Shown: piece after piece, positions 13,592-22,109 of the stretch
Numbering within the stretch: the first letter of the stretch is position 1
Layout: every line of letters begins with the position of its first letter
Virus record (IMG/VR): IMGVR_UViG_3300042907_000635
Location: 1 to 23,156 of that record
Strand: one strand, 5' to 3'
Source of the DNA: a virus
Length of the DNA stretch: 23,156 nt
Program-made: the position numbers and the translations under genes
The notes under the pieces: model-generated
Told to the model about the DNA's origin: nothing
What the model saw: only the letters and a program-made list of their open reading frames with translations
Database searches by the model: none

Positions 13592-13921
13592 CTAGGCCTC
13601 CTGGCGCTCTTCTGCCTGAATCACCATCCACTGGCCCCGTTCGTCCACATTCACGGGAGGAGCCAAAAAATGGAGCACCCTAGAGCCATAAAGGGCCCGA
13701 TGGGTGGAGGCCACGCCGGAAAGGTATCTGATAGTGATGGTGTGGGTGGCTGTGATCTGCTGCTCATTGGCCACGGCGCCCTCACTGCCTCCAGTGGGCT
13801 CAATCTGGGCCCAGACGGTGCCGTAGGTGCTCCAGCTCCTGGTGGGCTGCCCGTAGCTGTCCGTGGCATCCGTGGGGGCCTGTAGGTCTATCCGCTTGCG
13901 GAGCTCACCAATAGTGGGCAT
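13592..13921 (-). CDS. Head-tail adaptor (SPP1 gp16-like)
   Basis: This 109-residue protein has the head-tail joining pattern: N-terminal GELRKRIDLQAPTDATDSYGQPTRSW, then VWAQIEPTGGSE and THTITIRYLSGV, and C-terminal VLHFLAPPVNVDERGQWMVI. It forms a ring between the gp6-like connector and the tail. The ATG overlaps the upstream TGA (TGATG), so expression is coupled. Confidence 0.88.
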   Translation of the reverse strand: MPTIGELRKRIDLQAPTDATDSYGQPTRSWSTYGTVWAQIEPTGGSEGAVANEQQITATHTITIRYLSGVASTHRALYGSRVLHFLAPPVNVDERGQWMVIQAEERQEA

Positions 13922-14538
13922 CAGTAGCCCCCATCTGTGTACATCTGGAGGATGGAATCCACAGCCAGTGGCACCTCTGCCCCGTACTGGCCTACAGCCT
14001 CACGGTGCTCATACCAATGGGCCACCAGCATGAGCACCCCTTGGCGGAGGAGCTCCGGCACATTGGCGGAGGTGGCCCCGTAGCCCGCCACGAAATCCAC
14101 CTCCACGGCCTTGACCCGGTCCAGTTGGGTGTGGGGCCAAATGGTGAAGGGGAATAGCTGCAGGCTGGGTGGGTTATTATCCAGATCCAAAAAGTAATCC
14201 GTATTTACTACAGCAGTCTGCTGCACACCGTCCTCATCAATGTACCGCATGCGTGGCATAGCGTAGGCATAGCCCCCGCCAATCGCAACAGCCGAAACAG
14301 GGCTCCTTGGCAGCTCCACAGCATTAACCGGGAACTCGTCAAAAGTCCAACGGAAGGTCTGATGTATCAGGCTCCTCCGTGTTCTACGCTCGACCATATC
14401 CGTACCGGCAGACACAAGCCCCGAGATGAGGGTATCCTCCGCGGAGCCATCTACCCTCAGGTAGGCCTTGGCATCCGAAAGGCTCACGGCAGGGTTGGCC
14501 CGTGCCGTGATCACCTTAAGGCTCAGGGTCTGGCTCAT
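13921..14538 (-). CDS. Head-tail connector (gp6 / phiE125 gp8-like)
   Basis: The 205-residue protein begins with the typical connector module: VSLSDAKAYLRVDGSAEDTLISGLVSAGTDMVERRTRRSL. Next come FRWTFDEFP and a beta region (VELPRSPVSAVAIGGGY), then a helical end VPELLRQGVLMLVAHWYEHREAVG. These blocks match the phage gp6-like/phiE125 gp8 family that docks below the portal. ATGA overlap with the preceding small gene. Confidence 0.88.
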   Translation of the reverse strand: MSQTLSLKVITARANPAVSLSDAKAYLRVDGSAEDTLISGLVSAGTDMVERRTRRSLIHQTFRWTFDEFPVNAVELPRSPVSAVAIGGGYAYAMPRMRYIDEDGVQQTAVVNTDYFLDLDNNPPSLQLFPFTIWPHTQLDRVKAVEVDFVAGYGATSANVPELLRQGVLMLVAHWYEHREAVGQYGAEVPLAVDSILQMYTDGGY

Positions 14539-14720
14539 CGCTTCTCCCGCTTGACTGGCTTGGCGCTGGCCTCAGGGTTTTCTACTTGCTTGGTGTCCAG
14601 GGAGATAGCCCGGCCAGCTTCCACCAGCCGGGCACCCTCCGCGTTGTCCACCTCGGCAATATCACCAGGAATATAGGAGAATGAATCCCCCACCATCGAT
14701 TCAAGAATCTGTACCCTCAT
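14535..14720 (-). CDS. Small head-region protein (61 aa)
   Basis: AGGAG is only one base from the first ATG (14726) but seven bases from the second (14720), so the product is probably 61 residues beginning MRVQILESM. It has a small beta domain (VGDSFSYIPGDIAEVDNAEGARLVEAGRAI) and a basic tail (KPVKREKR). Short proteins of this type are common between capsid and connector genes in HK97-like phages; the function is not established. It is coupled by ATGA to the next gene. Confidence 0.7.
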   Translation of the reverse strand: MRVQILESMVGDSFSYIPGDIAEVDNAEGARLVEAGRAISLDTKQVENPEASAKPVKREKR

Positions 14721-14744
14721 GCTCATTCTCCTGTCCCGGTTTTA

Positions 14745-16088
14745 TTACGCTTGGGTAAGGCGCTTGATGGCCGCGCTCTGCACCACCTTGGCATCCTCGA
14801 ACGAAACAACCATAAAACCAGTTTGGTACTTATTTGCGTACAATTCGTTCAAGCGGATCAGCTCAAGGCTGCCCACTTGGCGGATATAGTACTTGCTGAA
14901 ATCACCAAAGAGCATGGTCTTGGCAGTGGTGGCAATGCTGCTGGCCATGTTGTTATTGAGGATGATCTCATAACCCAACAGCTTAGGCTGATTGCCGCTG
15001 ATGTAATCGGACACCAAGGGCCTGCCCTGGCTGTCCTGTAGTTTCAGAATTGCAGACCACACGCTCTGGTGCATCATGAACTTGGCGTTGGGCCAGTAGG
15101 CTGCATCAAGGCTGTTGGTCAGGCCAATGATGTCGTTGATGGCAATGGCCGTGGCGCTTGCCGCGGTCACACCAGCAGAGGAGCCGGTCACAACACCTTC
15201 AGGCTGGCTTGAGCCAGTACCCGTGGCATGATAGGCCGCCTGCTTGCGTCCGATCCGCTCACCCAACAGGCCGCCAATCTCAGTCTCAAGATTGATGCCG
15301 GTATCACGGAGCAGCTCGTTGCTGGCGATCACCAGGCTCTCAAGCCGGTAGCTGCTGAGGTTGACCGTGCCAAAGGTGAGGTCCACACCTGTGACGGCAG
15401 TACCTTCAGCACCAAGGGCCGCCGCGTTGGATGTGTCGTCGATGGTTGGCATCGGCAGGGTGTTGCCTTCTGCCGTGTTGATTACCCGGGCCACATTGAG
15501 CAGAGGATTAAAAAACACCTGCTTCTTTTCCAGCTCAGCCAAGAACCCGGCTGGGATGGTATAGCCACCTGCCGTGTTGCTGGTGCTGTTGTCCCGAGTC
15601 TCAGACCGGAGAGTTAGGCTCGGGTTGAACAGATCCAAGCCGGTACGCTGAGCCGCTGCTCTGTGCTCAGCACCCGAGCGATTGCCCAACAGCCAGCCAC
15701 GGAGGGCCAGGTCCTTGTCTTTCTGCGCTTGACGGTCATTGATGTCCCGCACGAAAGCAGGGGCAGACCTACGGCCCACGCTCTGGCGCTCCACCTTCTC
15801 AAGGGCTGCCAGCAGTCGCTTTTGCAGGCTGTCCAGATTGGCGCTGTTTTGCTGAACCTCTGGCGCTGGTGCTGCATCAGGCATTGGGGCCTCCTCCTCT
15901 ACTTCCTCGCCTCCGATTGCCTCCTCAATAGCTGCCACCTTGGTATCCAACTCAGCCACCTTGGCTGTGAGCTGATCCCACGCGGCCTGCTCATCAGGTG
16001 AGAGCTCCCGCTTGTTCATGCCGTCAAGCTTAGAAACCAGATCACGGCGCTCCGCCAATAGTTGGCGGATATCATTTACCTTTTTCAT
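14745..16088 (-). CDS. Major capsid protein, HK97 fold
   Basis: From ATG 16088 (AAGGAGAG upstream) the protein has 447 residues. Residues 1 to about 110 are a charged coiled-coil delta domain (MKKVNDIRQLLAERRDLVSKL, DQLTAKVAELDTKVAAIEEAIGGEE) that serves as scaffold and is normally removed by the prohead protease. The mature part has the HK97 gp5 hallmarks: GGYTIPAGFLAELE, NVARVINTAEGNTLPMPT, LESLVIASNELLRD, EIGGLLGERIGRKQAAYHATGTGSSQPEGV, KFMMHQSVW, FGDFSKYYIRQVGSLEL. It follows the protease directly, as usual. A ten-residue longer frame exists but lacks a ribosome site. Confidence 0.96.
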   Translation of the reverse strand: MKKVNDIRQLLAERRDLVSKLDGMNKRELSPDEQAAWDQLTAKVAELDTKVAAIEEAIGGEEVEEEAPMPDAAPAPEVQQNSANLDSLQKRLLAALEKVERQSVGRRSAPAFVRDINDRQAQKDKDLALRGWLLGNRSGAEHRAAAQRTGLDLFNPSLTLRSETRDNSTSNTAGGYTIPAGFLAELEKKQVFFNPLLNVARVINTAEGNTLPMPTIDDTSNAAALGAEGTAVTGVDLTFGTVNLSSYRLESLVIASNELLRDTGINLETEIGGLLGERIGRKQAAYHATGTGSSQPEGVVTGSSAGVTAASATAIAINDIIGLTNSLDAAYWPNAKFMMHQSVWSAILKLQDSQGRPLVSDYISGNQPKLLGYEIILNNNMASSIATTAKTMLFGDFSKYYIRQVGSLELIRLNELYANKYQTGFMVVSFEDAKVVQSAAIKRLTQA

Positions 16089-16144
16089 CGTCTCTCCTTG
16101 AAAGGGAATCAAATACACAAGAATCTATCAATCAACCCGCACGA

Positions 16145-16714
16145 TCACCCACCCCACCGCGGGGCCACCCTGTTTGTTGCAAGCCAATGGTCCCTGGCCT
16201 GCTTTGCTTCTTGGTTCAGCCTGCCCATGGAGCGCAGAGCCGCCACGGTGTCCGGGTATGCCGGAATGGTCACAACCGAAACCTCAATTAGCTGCACATC
16301 CGTTAGGGTCCGGATCCGCATGCCAGCCTCATCCCGGCCCTCCCACTTCTCTCCATTGGGCTCAACCAGAAAGGCAAAGCTCATTTGGCTCACATCGCCA
16401 CGCTCGAGCAGGGCCCGGAGATCATTGGCATAGGTTGTATCTGGCAGGTCTATTTCCACCTTGAGCCCGCGCTCATCCGTGCTTAGCTTGAGGGTGCCGG
16501 AGGAGCTCCGCCCGAGCACCTTGGCTGTGTCATGGTCCACCAGGGCCCGAATGTCTGTGTCCCCCTCGAGGCTCCGATTGAATGCCTCAGGGGCCACACG
16601 CTCACGGAATCCGCCAAGGTCCTCACTCAACGGGCCAAATACCGCTGCATAGCCCACCAGCTTGCTGCCTTGGGGCTGGATGTTGGCCACTCGCTTTTCA
16701 ATTCTTGGGGGCAT
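16145..16714 (-). CDS. Prohead protease (HK97 / U35 family)
   Basis: GAGGAG six bases before ATG 16714 sets the start and gives 189 residues; the longer frame would overlap the HNH gene widely. The U35 pattern is clear: KLVGYAAVFGPLSEDLGGFRERVAPEAF, catalytic His61 in ALVDHD, VEIDLPDTTYANDLRALLERGDVSQMSFAF with Ser112, and TDVQLIEVSVVTIPAYPDT with Glu144. It cleaves the capsid delta domain during head maturation. The 17-bp overlap with the upstream HNH frame is small. A short basic tail after about residue 160 is typical. Confidence 0.94.
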   Translation of the reverse strand: MPPRIEKRVANIQPQGSKLVGYAAVFGPLSEDLGGFRERVAPEAFNRSLEGDTDIRALVDHDTAKVLGRSSSGTLKLSTDERGLKVEIDLPDTTYANDLRALLERGDVSQMSFAFLVEPNGEKWEGRDEAGMRIRTLTDVQLIEVSVVTIPAYPDTVAALRSMGRLNQEAKQARDHWLATNRVAPRWGG

Positions 16715-17063
16715 GGTGTTCTCCTCTGTAGTTGTGAACCCTGCCCCTGAAATTTGCCGTATCCAGTAGCACATGGGGGTTATGGCATCGCCAGCACCCA
16801 AGGTGCCCAAATATGAAATGGCACTTCTCGCACAGTGGCAATAAGTTGGCGGGCTCTAGCTCGAGATCAGGCCGAACATGAAAGGGCTCAATATGGTGTA
16901 CCTCGAGCGCCTTGCCAGATCCACAGGCCGCGCATGTGGCACCCTCGAGCACCAGATCACGAAGCTTCCCCCAATGCGGATGGCGCTTGGCTCCACCCCA
17001 CACTGGCCGTGGGAACAGCCACTCCCAGAACCAAATCAAATAGGCACCCACTGAAAGCCCCAA
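16698..17063 (-). CDS. HNH endonuclease in the head operon
   Basis: The frame encodes up to 121 residues. It has CAACG (CxxC), LEVHHIEPFHVRPDLELEPANLLPLCEKCH, then FGHLGCWRCHNP: the HNH core plus a CHxxxGHLxxW tail. HNH enzymes often assist terminase in packaging. No ATG is available: TTG 17063 has GGGGA upstream and overlaps the portal gene end, while GTG 17051 is an alternative. An N-terminal hydrophobic Trp-rich stretch (LIWFWEWLFP) is odd for a nuclease and could be a membrane or protein-contact helix, or mean that translation starts later. Nested between portal and protease genes. Confidence 0.82.
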   Translation of the reverse strand: MGLSVGAYLIWFWEWLFPRPVWGGAKRHPHWGKLRDLVLEGATCAACGSGKALEVHHIEPFHVRPDLELEPANLLPLCEKCHFIFGHLGCWRCHNPHVLLDTANFRGRVHNYRGEHHAPKN

Positions 17064-18529
17064 GCATGTTCCCCGCCGGGCTTGCTAGGTGGTATTAGCT
17101 CACGCTCTTTCTTGATCCCGCAAATGGGGCACCGATTAGTTTTTCCATGCTCACAGGCCCCAATCTGGTACTCCGTCATGGCTTCAGCCAGTCGCTTGCT
17201 GGAATCACATGGTCCTAGATCATTGGCCTCGACATTATCCACCCCGGCAGTGGCAGCAGCAGGGGAGGGGTTAGGGGCCACCGCCACCACCGCCGGAGTT
17301 GCTGTAGGGGCCGATGGGCCCGCGGGAGCTTGCAAGGGCTGCATGTTCAGAGGCTGGAGGTAGATGTCTCCACCATCAACCGGATCCATGCCCTCTTTGG
17401 CCCTGATGTCATTGACTGAAAGCCAGCCCCAATTCCTACCAATCGAATAAGCATTATACCTAGCGCTAAGATCCACCCGGAGGATGGCATCCACCAGATG
17501 CTCCGCATATAGAACCGGCTTTTCGTGCGCCAGCAAAAGCTTGGCGCTAATCTCCTGCTCCCACCTGATTAGCCATGGGCGGAGGGTTTCCGCCAGGAAA
17601 GCCATGTTCTCTTGTTCCAAACTGGCATAATTGGCCCCGCCTGAGTCCCGGAGCTTGCTTACCGGGATATTGAACCACCTAGCCACTTCACCGATCTGGA
17701 AAGCTCTAGTCTGTAAAAATTGGGCATCCTCTGGTGGTATGCCAATGGTTTGCCACTGCATCCCCTGCTCGAGGAATGCTACTCTGTGGCTGTTGGCAAT
17801 GCCTGAATGGGTAGCCGCGAAATCCCGCTTGAGCCTGGCGAATGCCTCATCAGACAGATGGCCCGGCAGGGTAACCACACCAGAAGGCCTTGCCCCTTGG
17901 CCAAAGAACTTGGCGCCGAACTTCTCTGCCGCTATCGTTAGGCCCAGACTGTCACGGGCCATGCCCACCACGGAATAGCCCTGCATACCGTCAAAACCAA
18001 GCCCACGGATGTGAAATACATCCCGGGCATTCAATTCCGCCTGGCCATGCTTTGGGTGCCGGTAAATATACCTTGGGCCACCTTCTTCATCTTGATCCAC
18101 CGTTATGCACTGGGGTGGTAGAATCCATAGGGCCAGAGGGCGCCCGAGTAGATCCCGCTCAATCTCCGCAAAGCCATTGCCCCACAGGAGGGCATGGGCC
18201 TGCAATGTTTCCCGGAATGCCAGGCTGGGGGTGTATTGGTTGGGTTGGTCGTGCAGGATGTCATAGAGTGGGTGATCAGCCGCCACACGCCTGCCACCAT
18301 CTAGCCTCTCGTATAGCTTGAGGGGCAAACATGCCACACCTTCTGAGATCACCCGCGTGGCTGCCCATACTGCGCTGGATTGAAGGGCAGATGATTCATT
18401 AACCACCACACCGGAATCACTCTCCTGCCCACGGAATAGAGCTGCCAATGCGGGATCCCTGAGGGAATATCCGCCTGCCACTCTCTGCTCCAAACCGAGC
18501 AGGCCACGCAATGTGTTGATGATTCCCAT
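17036..18529 (-). CDS. Portal protein, HK97 type, with C-terminal Cys/His extension
   Basis: The 497-residue protein has portal hallmarks: SSALQSSAVWAATRVISEGVACLPLKLYERLDGG, YNQ-like NQYTPSLAFRETLQAHALLWGNGFAEIERD, DVFHIRGLGFDGMQGYSVVGMARDSLGL, then GQGARPSGVVTLPG and WFNIPVSKLRDSGGANYASLEQENMAF. After about residue 400 it carries an Ala/Pro linker and a C-terminal tail with Cys459, His461, Cys467 and Cys470, a likely zinc knuckle not usual for portals. It forms the dodecameric DNA gate. ATG 18529 has GGAG upstream. It lies after the C39-like gene. Confidence 0.95.
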   Translation of the reverse strand: MGIINTLRGLLGLEQRVAGGYSLRDPALAALFRGQESDSGVVVNESSALQSSAVWAATRVISEGVACLPLKLYERLDGGRRVAADHPLYDILHDQPNQYTPSLAFRETLQAHALLWGNGFAEIERDLLGRPLALWILPPQCITVDQDEEGGPRYIYRHPKHGQAELNARDVFHIRGLGFDGMQGYSVVGMARDSLGLTIAAEKFGAKFFGQGARPSGVVTLPGHLSDEAFARLKRDFAATHSGIANSHRVAFLEQGMQWQTIGIPPEDAQFLQTRAFQIGEVARWFNIPVSKLRDSGGANYASLEQENMAFLAETLRPWLIRWEQEISAKLLLAHEKPVLYAEHLVDAILRVDLSARYNAYSIGRNWGWLSVNDIRAKEGMDPVDGGDIYLQPLNMQPLQAPAGPSAPTATPAVVAVAPNPSPAAATAGVDNVEANDLGPCDSSKRLAEAMTEYQIGACEHGKTNRCPICGIKKERELIPPSKPGGEHAWGFQWVPI

Positions 18530-18577
18530 GAAAGGCTCCGGGTACTATTGGCCCAGACTAATCACAAGCCCGCACGA

Positions 18578-19024
18578 TCACGGCCTCCAGGCAGATATGC
18601 CCCACTGGTGGTAGGTGGCCCCGAGCCGGTCCACCTCCCGCCAGCCCTTCAGCCATGTCCTCAGCCCGCTCCGGCTTGGCCCTTCCGTGGGGCACTGGTA
18701 GTGGATGGTCTGCCCCTCGATGCCCGCCACAACCACATAGTGGCCAATGCCGTGGGCTGGGGTGGTCAGGCACACCACGGGCCTCCCTGAGCTGGTGAGC
18801 CATTCAAGGTTTTCCACGGTAAAACTTCCGGCTTGTACCCGTAGCCCGAGCTGGCGAAAAAATGTCTCCATACTCCGCGGGTCGGTGCCATCCACCGGAT
18901 CACAGGCCAGCCCGCTGAGCTGCTGGGCCGTGGGCCTCCGGCCTAAGAACCTCAGAAGCACCCGGGCAACCGTGAGGCCACAGTCATGGTCTGACTGTTG
19001 GCGGATGTCCGGGAGCTTGATCAC
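18578..19024 (-). CDS. C39-like cysteine peptidase
   Basis: This 148-residue protein has the papain-like C39 layout: Gln9/Gln10 and nucleophile Cys15 in QQSDHDCGLTVARVLLRFLG, then PVVCLTTPAHGIGHYVVVAGIEGQTIHYQCP with His95. Where C39 proteins usually have a catalytic Asp (DP), this one has Cys-Pro (C111-P112), so the triad may be incomplete. Starts with GTG overlapping the TGA of the terminase gene. It has no transporter domain. It could process a head protein, an inhibitor or a host peptide, or be a non-catalytic binding protein. Its place between terminase and portal genes is unusual. Confidence 0.75.
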   Translation of the reverse strand: MIKLPDIRQQSDHDCGLTVARVLLRFLGRRPTAQQLSGLACDPVDGTDPRSMETFFRQLGLRVQAGSFTVENLEWLTSSGRPVVCLTTPAHGIGHYVVVAGIEGQTIHYQCPTEGPSRSGLRTWLKGWREVDRLGATYHQWGISAWRP

Positions 19025-20601
19025 AGAAACCTGAGCCCCCGCTCCTCGTACACGCTTGAATTGGCCACCGCCTGCACCCGAGCCCGGGCTGTGGCCATAA
19101 TGGATGCCACTGCCAGATCTATCTTTTCGGTCGATTTCTTTTTGCTGGGCCGGTAGTTACTTTGGCTGTCGGCCTCGATCATGGTATTACCCACGCACCA
19201 CCTGAGCACAGGGTGCCCGTTGTGGCGTAGCTTGCCAGCCAAGGTGAGGGCCTCAAAGTCTTTGGCCGCGGGGCTCATGGTGGCCCAGCCCATGCCAAAG
19301 GCCACAACCTCAAGGCCATCACTGAGGAGCTGCTGGGCCAGTTGGGCCGCGTTCCACCGGTCTAGGGCTATATCCCGGATCCGGTATACTTTGGAAAGCT
19401 CAAGCACCTTCTCCCGGATCCGCCCGTAGTCGATCACTTCCCCCTCTGTGATCTCCAGATGGCCAGATCTGGCCCAGTTGTCAAACCGGGTCTTGTTGCG
19501 CTTCTCACGGTACTGGATGGCCGCCCGTGGGGCCCAGCCAAAGGGCATGAGCCAAATCTTGTCATCAACCGGGAATGCCAGCACCAGAGCTGTTAAATCC
19601 GTGGTGCTGGAGAGGTCCAGCCCGGCCCAGCATTGCCGCCCGGTCAAGTCTGGCATCTCAGCCTGGCAGGCATCCCACTTCTCCAGGGAAATCCACCGCG
19701 TCTCCGAGTCGGTCCATTGGTTGAGGTGTAGCCGCCGGAATGCCTGTTCTTTGCCCGGGCTGGATTGGGATTCGGTCACCTGCTGGGCAAAGTAGTCCTG
19801 ATGGACCGATACCCCAAACCCCGGGTTAGCCTCTCTCCAAGTTGGCTCCACCCGCCAATCCCCATCTGATGTGTAGATCACCGGGAGGAATCCGGGATCC
19901 TCAATGGTTCCATCCAGCAGGCTCTGGCTGTAGGTGTGCAATTCCCAGCACAGGCTCTCCCGGTCATGCCCTGCCGTGGTGATGCCAAAGGTTAGGGGCT
20001 GGCGCCTGGAGCCAGTGGCCGTGGTCAGGGTATCCCAGAGCTCCCGGTCTGGCTGGCAATGCAGCTCGTCAAATACAATCCCGGATAGGTTAAATCCGTG
20101 TTTTGTAGCCGCTTCGCTGGAAATGGCCCGATACCGTGCCCCCTTGTGGGTCACGATCTCTTTACGGTAAACCACGCACCGGCTAGCTAGCTCAGGGCAC
20201 CCCTCCACCATCTGCTTGGCCATGTCAAAACAGATGGAGGCCTGTTCCCTATCCGCCGCGGCACTCACCACCTCAGCCCCGGCCTCCCCATCCGCAAACA
20301 GCAGGTACAGGGCCAGCCCTGCCGCCAGAGTGGTTTTGCCGTTTTTGCGTGGAATTTCGACGTAGGCTGTCCGGTATTGCCGGAGGCCATCAGGCCTGAG
20401 GGTGTCGAATAGGGGCCTCACGATGTCGTTGAGCTGCCAGTCTGCCAGGTTGAAGGGCTTGCCCGCATGCTCACCTTTGCCGTGGGTTAAGAACCGGGCA
20501 AAGAAACCTTGCACCTTCTCGGATGGGAGCAAGGCCTTGGGTGGCTGGGGTGGCACTTGGGCCCTGGGCTTGCGCTTGGGCTGGGGAATGGTCTTGCTCA
20601 T
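19021..20601 (-). CDS. terL: Terminase large subunit (Terminase_1 type)
   Basis: The 526-residue packaging motor has an N-terminal ATPase with Walker A-like PRKNGKT (84-90), Walker B GIVFDELH (174-181) and coupling motif ITTAGHD (207-213). The C-terminal nuclease is marked by AGLDLSSTTDLTALV (Asp329), IALDRWNA and IDLAVASIMA. It cuts concatemeric DNA and pumps it into the prohead through the portal. ATG overlaps the stop of the small subunit gene (ATGA). An N-terminal basic Pro-rich stretch (SKTIPQPKRKPRAQVPPQPP) precedes the motor. Confidence 0.95.
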   Translation of the reverse strand: MSKTIPQPKRKPRAQVPPQPPKALLPSEKVQGFFARFLTHGKGEHAGKPFNLADWQLNDIVRPLFDTLRPDGLRQYRTAYVEIPRKNGKTTLAAGLALYLLFADGEAGAEVVSAAADREQASICFDMAKQMVEGCPELASRCVVYRKEIVTHKGARYRAISSEAATKHGFNLSGIVFDELHCQPDRELWDTLTTATGSRRQPLTFGITTAGHDRESLCWELHTYSQSLLDGTIEDPGFLPVIYTSDGDWRVEPTWREANPGFGVSVHQDYFAQQVTESQSSPGKEQAFRRLHLNQWTDSETRWISLEKWDACQAEMPDLTGRQCWAGLDLSSTTDLTALVLAFPVDDKIWLMPFGWAPRAAIQYREKRNKTRFDNWARSGHLEITEGEVIDYGRIREKVLELSKVYRIRDIALDRWNAAQLAQQLLSDGLEVVAFGMGWATMSPAAKDFEALTLAGKLRHNGHPVLRWCVGNTMIEADSQSNYRPSKKKSTEKIDLAVASIMATARARVQAVANSSVYEERGLRFL

Positions 20602-21026
20602 CCAAGCAGCTTGAGGATGGGGTCTTGGTTAGAGTCGTCAGGGGCATGGCCTGTTGGCTCCTGATTGCCCGCCTTGCTCTTTCGGCTCCGTGGAGTGATC
20701 ATCAGGGTGGTGAATGTTGCCCGGAGCTGGCTCTCAGCATTTCGCAGCTCACCCCATAGCGGGTGCATCCGCTCAATACCCCTGTCATCTGCTTGGGTGA
20801 ATGGTGTCTTGGCAGACTCCTCACGCATGGCCTCCACTCTGGCAAGCTGATAGGCCCCCATAATCAGGAGCTCCATATCTGCCGCACCCACGCCCACGCC
20901 TGATGCCTGGCTAACCCTTTCCCGCAATCTCAACCAACACTTGTTCACTGCCTGTGGCAGTCCAGTTGGAGGGCTGGATTCCATCTTGGGTGAATGATTC
21001 ACAGTTGGCTTTCTGCCTCTGGCCAT
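20598..21026 (-). CDS. terS: Terminase small subunit (P27-like)
   Basis: The 142-residue protein starts MARGRKPTV, typical of P27-family subunits. It has an alpha-helical body and the family-like end HPLWGELRNAESQLRATFTTLMITPRSRKSK. It binds the packaging start site and recruits the large subunit. ATG 21026 has AGAGGA six bases upstream. It is directly followed by, and overlaps, terL. Confidence 0.85.
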   Translation of the reverse strand: MARGRKPTVNHSPKMESSPPTGLPQAVNKCWLRLRERVSQASGVGVGAADMELLIMGAYQLARVEAMREESAKTPFTQADDRGIERMHPLWGELRNAESQLRATFTTLMITPRSRKSKAGNQEPTGHAPDDSNQDPILKLLG

Positions 21027-21242
21027 GATCGATTCCTCTAACTTTTAAAACGGCAAGCAGCTCTGTGATGCCTGTCCAGCCACCGGACTCCCATTATCTA
21101 CCCCTCACATAGCATTTGTGATCCGACATAAACACGACATATTTGTTTGATCAGGGACACCAGAGGTCTTCCGCTTCCTGCCATAGGTTAGGTCACCCCC
21201 CTAGGGGTAAATAACTCAAAAGATAGCACCTTGTGCGCCCGA
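21027..21242. other. Intergenic gap upstream of the terminase genes
   Basis: This 216-bp region is the largest gap in the late genes. It holds a 10-bp palindrome CCCCTAGGGG (21198-21207), a weak promoter-like pair and otherwise nothing recognisable. Packaging start sites (cos or pac) often lie next to terS, so it is a candidate location, but no sequence proves it. Confidence 0.4.
21093..21122 (-). promoter_or_regulatory. Weak candidate promoter upstream of terS
   Basis: On the minus strand ATCACA (21122-21117) is 18 bases from GATAAT (21098-21093). The matches to sigma-70 consensus are 4 of 6 and 5 of 6. It would drive the terminase and head genes with a leader of about 60 bases. Weak and unsupported by anything else. 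Confidence 0.22.
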
Positions 21243-22097
21243 TTATGTAGGCAGAGCCCTGAAATCCAACCTGTAGCTGGCTTTCGTCTTGTACGCTGAC
21301 ACCTCAAGCCACCAGCCACCAATGGGCCTGGCTGCCCGGCCCTGCTGCACATGCCAGCCATCTCCGGCCTCATCTTTCCAACAGCTTGCCCGTAAGAAAA
21401 GCTGGCGCCTTCTTCTGACAACACCCCGGGCCGTTACTCTGGTGATCACATTCTCATCGCAGTTGCGCCTGTGGATGTGCCCGCTTAGATAGACATCAGC
21501 CTCATACTGTCCGCGGGTGCGGTTGTGATCCAAAAGGCCCCGGCTTGCTTCCCCGCCTCCACCATACCCATGATGCCAGCAGATCTTGATATTATCCCTA
21601 TTAGCGTTAGCGAAATCCCCAACCACAACCAAGTAGCCCCAGTAAGGCCCACATTCCACAGGGCTGCCCATCCGTCTAAGCTCTTGGCAAAGCCTCTGGA
21701 GTAGGTCTACCTCATGTTTTTTCTTGATGCTGGTTTCATGGTTGCCGTAGCTGATCACAGCCAAATTGGCAGCATATGGCTGGAGCCATTCCGCTGCCGT
21801 GCTCACCAGTAGATCCAAATAGGCCCCGCCTCTGTGCTCATCCCTCAGGGCTTTCTGGTCTGATCTGGGATCCCATTTGCCCTGCATGGCATCGAAAAAA
21901 TCCCCGGCAATCACCACAGGGGAACCCTCAGCCTTGGCCTGCTCCAGGCTATCCCTGAGCAGATCCAATCGGCAGTGGGCTGAATCCCAATGCACATCAG
22001 CCAAGAGCAAAACCTTCCGCGTATCCTTGCTTTGCCCGAAGGTCACACCTAGCCGGTAGGCATTAGTATCTGTTTTTTCTAGTTTCCACCAGCTCAT
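21243..22097 (-). CDS. Calcineurin-like metallophosphoesterase
   Basis: The 284-residue protein has the full dimetal motif set: DVHWD (Asp34, His36), GDFFD (Asp66), GNHE (Asn119, His120), CWHHGYGG (His175/176) and GHIHRR (His207, His209). This family hydrolyses phosphomonoesters or phosphodiesters and includes nucleases such as Mre11/SbcD as well as protein or nucleotide phosphatases. No accessory nuclease domain is visible, so the substrate is open. GGAGGA precedes ATG 22097, which follows the Ig-like gene by a few bases. It is the last gene before the gap upstream of terS. A DNA-end or nucleotide-directed role in replication or defence is inference. Confidence 0.9.
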   Translation of the reverse strand: MSWWKLEKTDTNAYRLGVTFGQSKDTRKVLLLADVHWDSAHCRLDLLRDSLEQAKAEGSPVVIAGDFFDAMQGKWDPRSDQKALRDEHRGGAYLDLLVSTAAEWLQPYAANLAVISYGNHETSIKKKHEVDLLQRLCQELRRMGSPVECGPYWGYLVVVGDFANANRDNIKICWHHGYGGGGEASRGLLDHNRTRGQYEADVYLSGHIHRRNCDENVITRVTARGVVRRRRQLFLRASCWKDEAGDGWHVQQGRAARPIGGWWLEVSAYKTKASYRLDFRALPT

Positions 22098-22109
22098 GGA
22101 GATCCTCCG

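Noticed and set aside
21198-21207. Palindrome CCCCTAGGGG as a terminator after the phosphoesterase gene
   Set aside because: The stem is short with no loop and no T run follows on the minus strand; left only as a feature of the gap.
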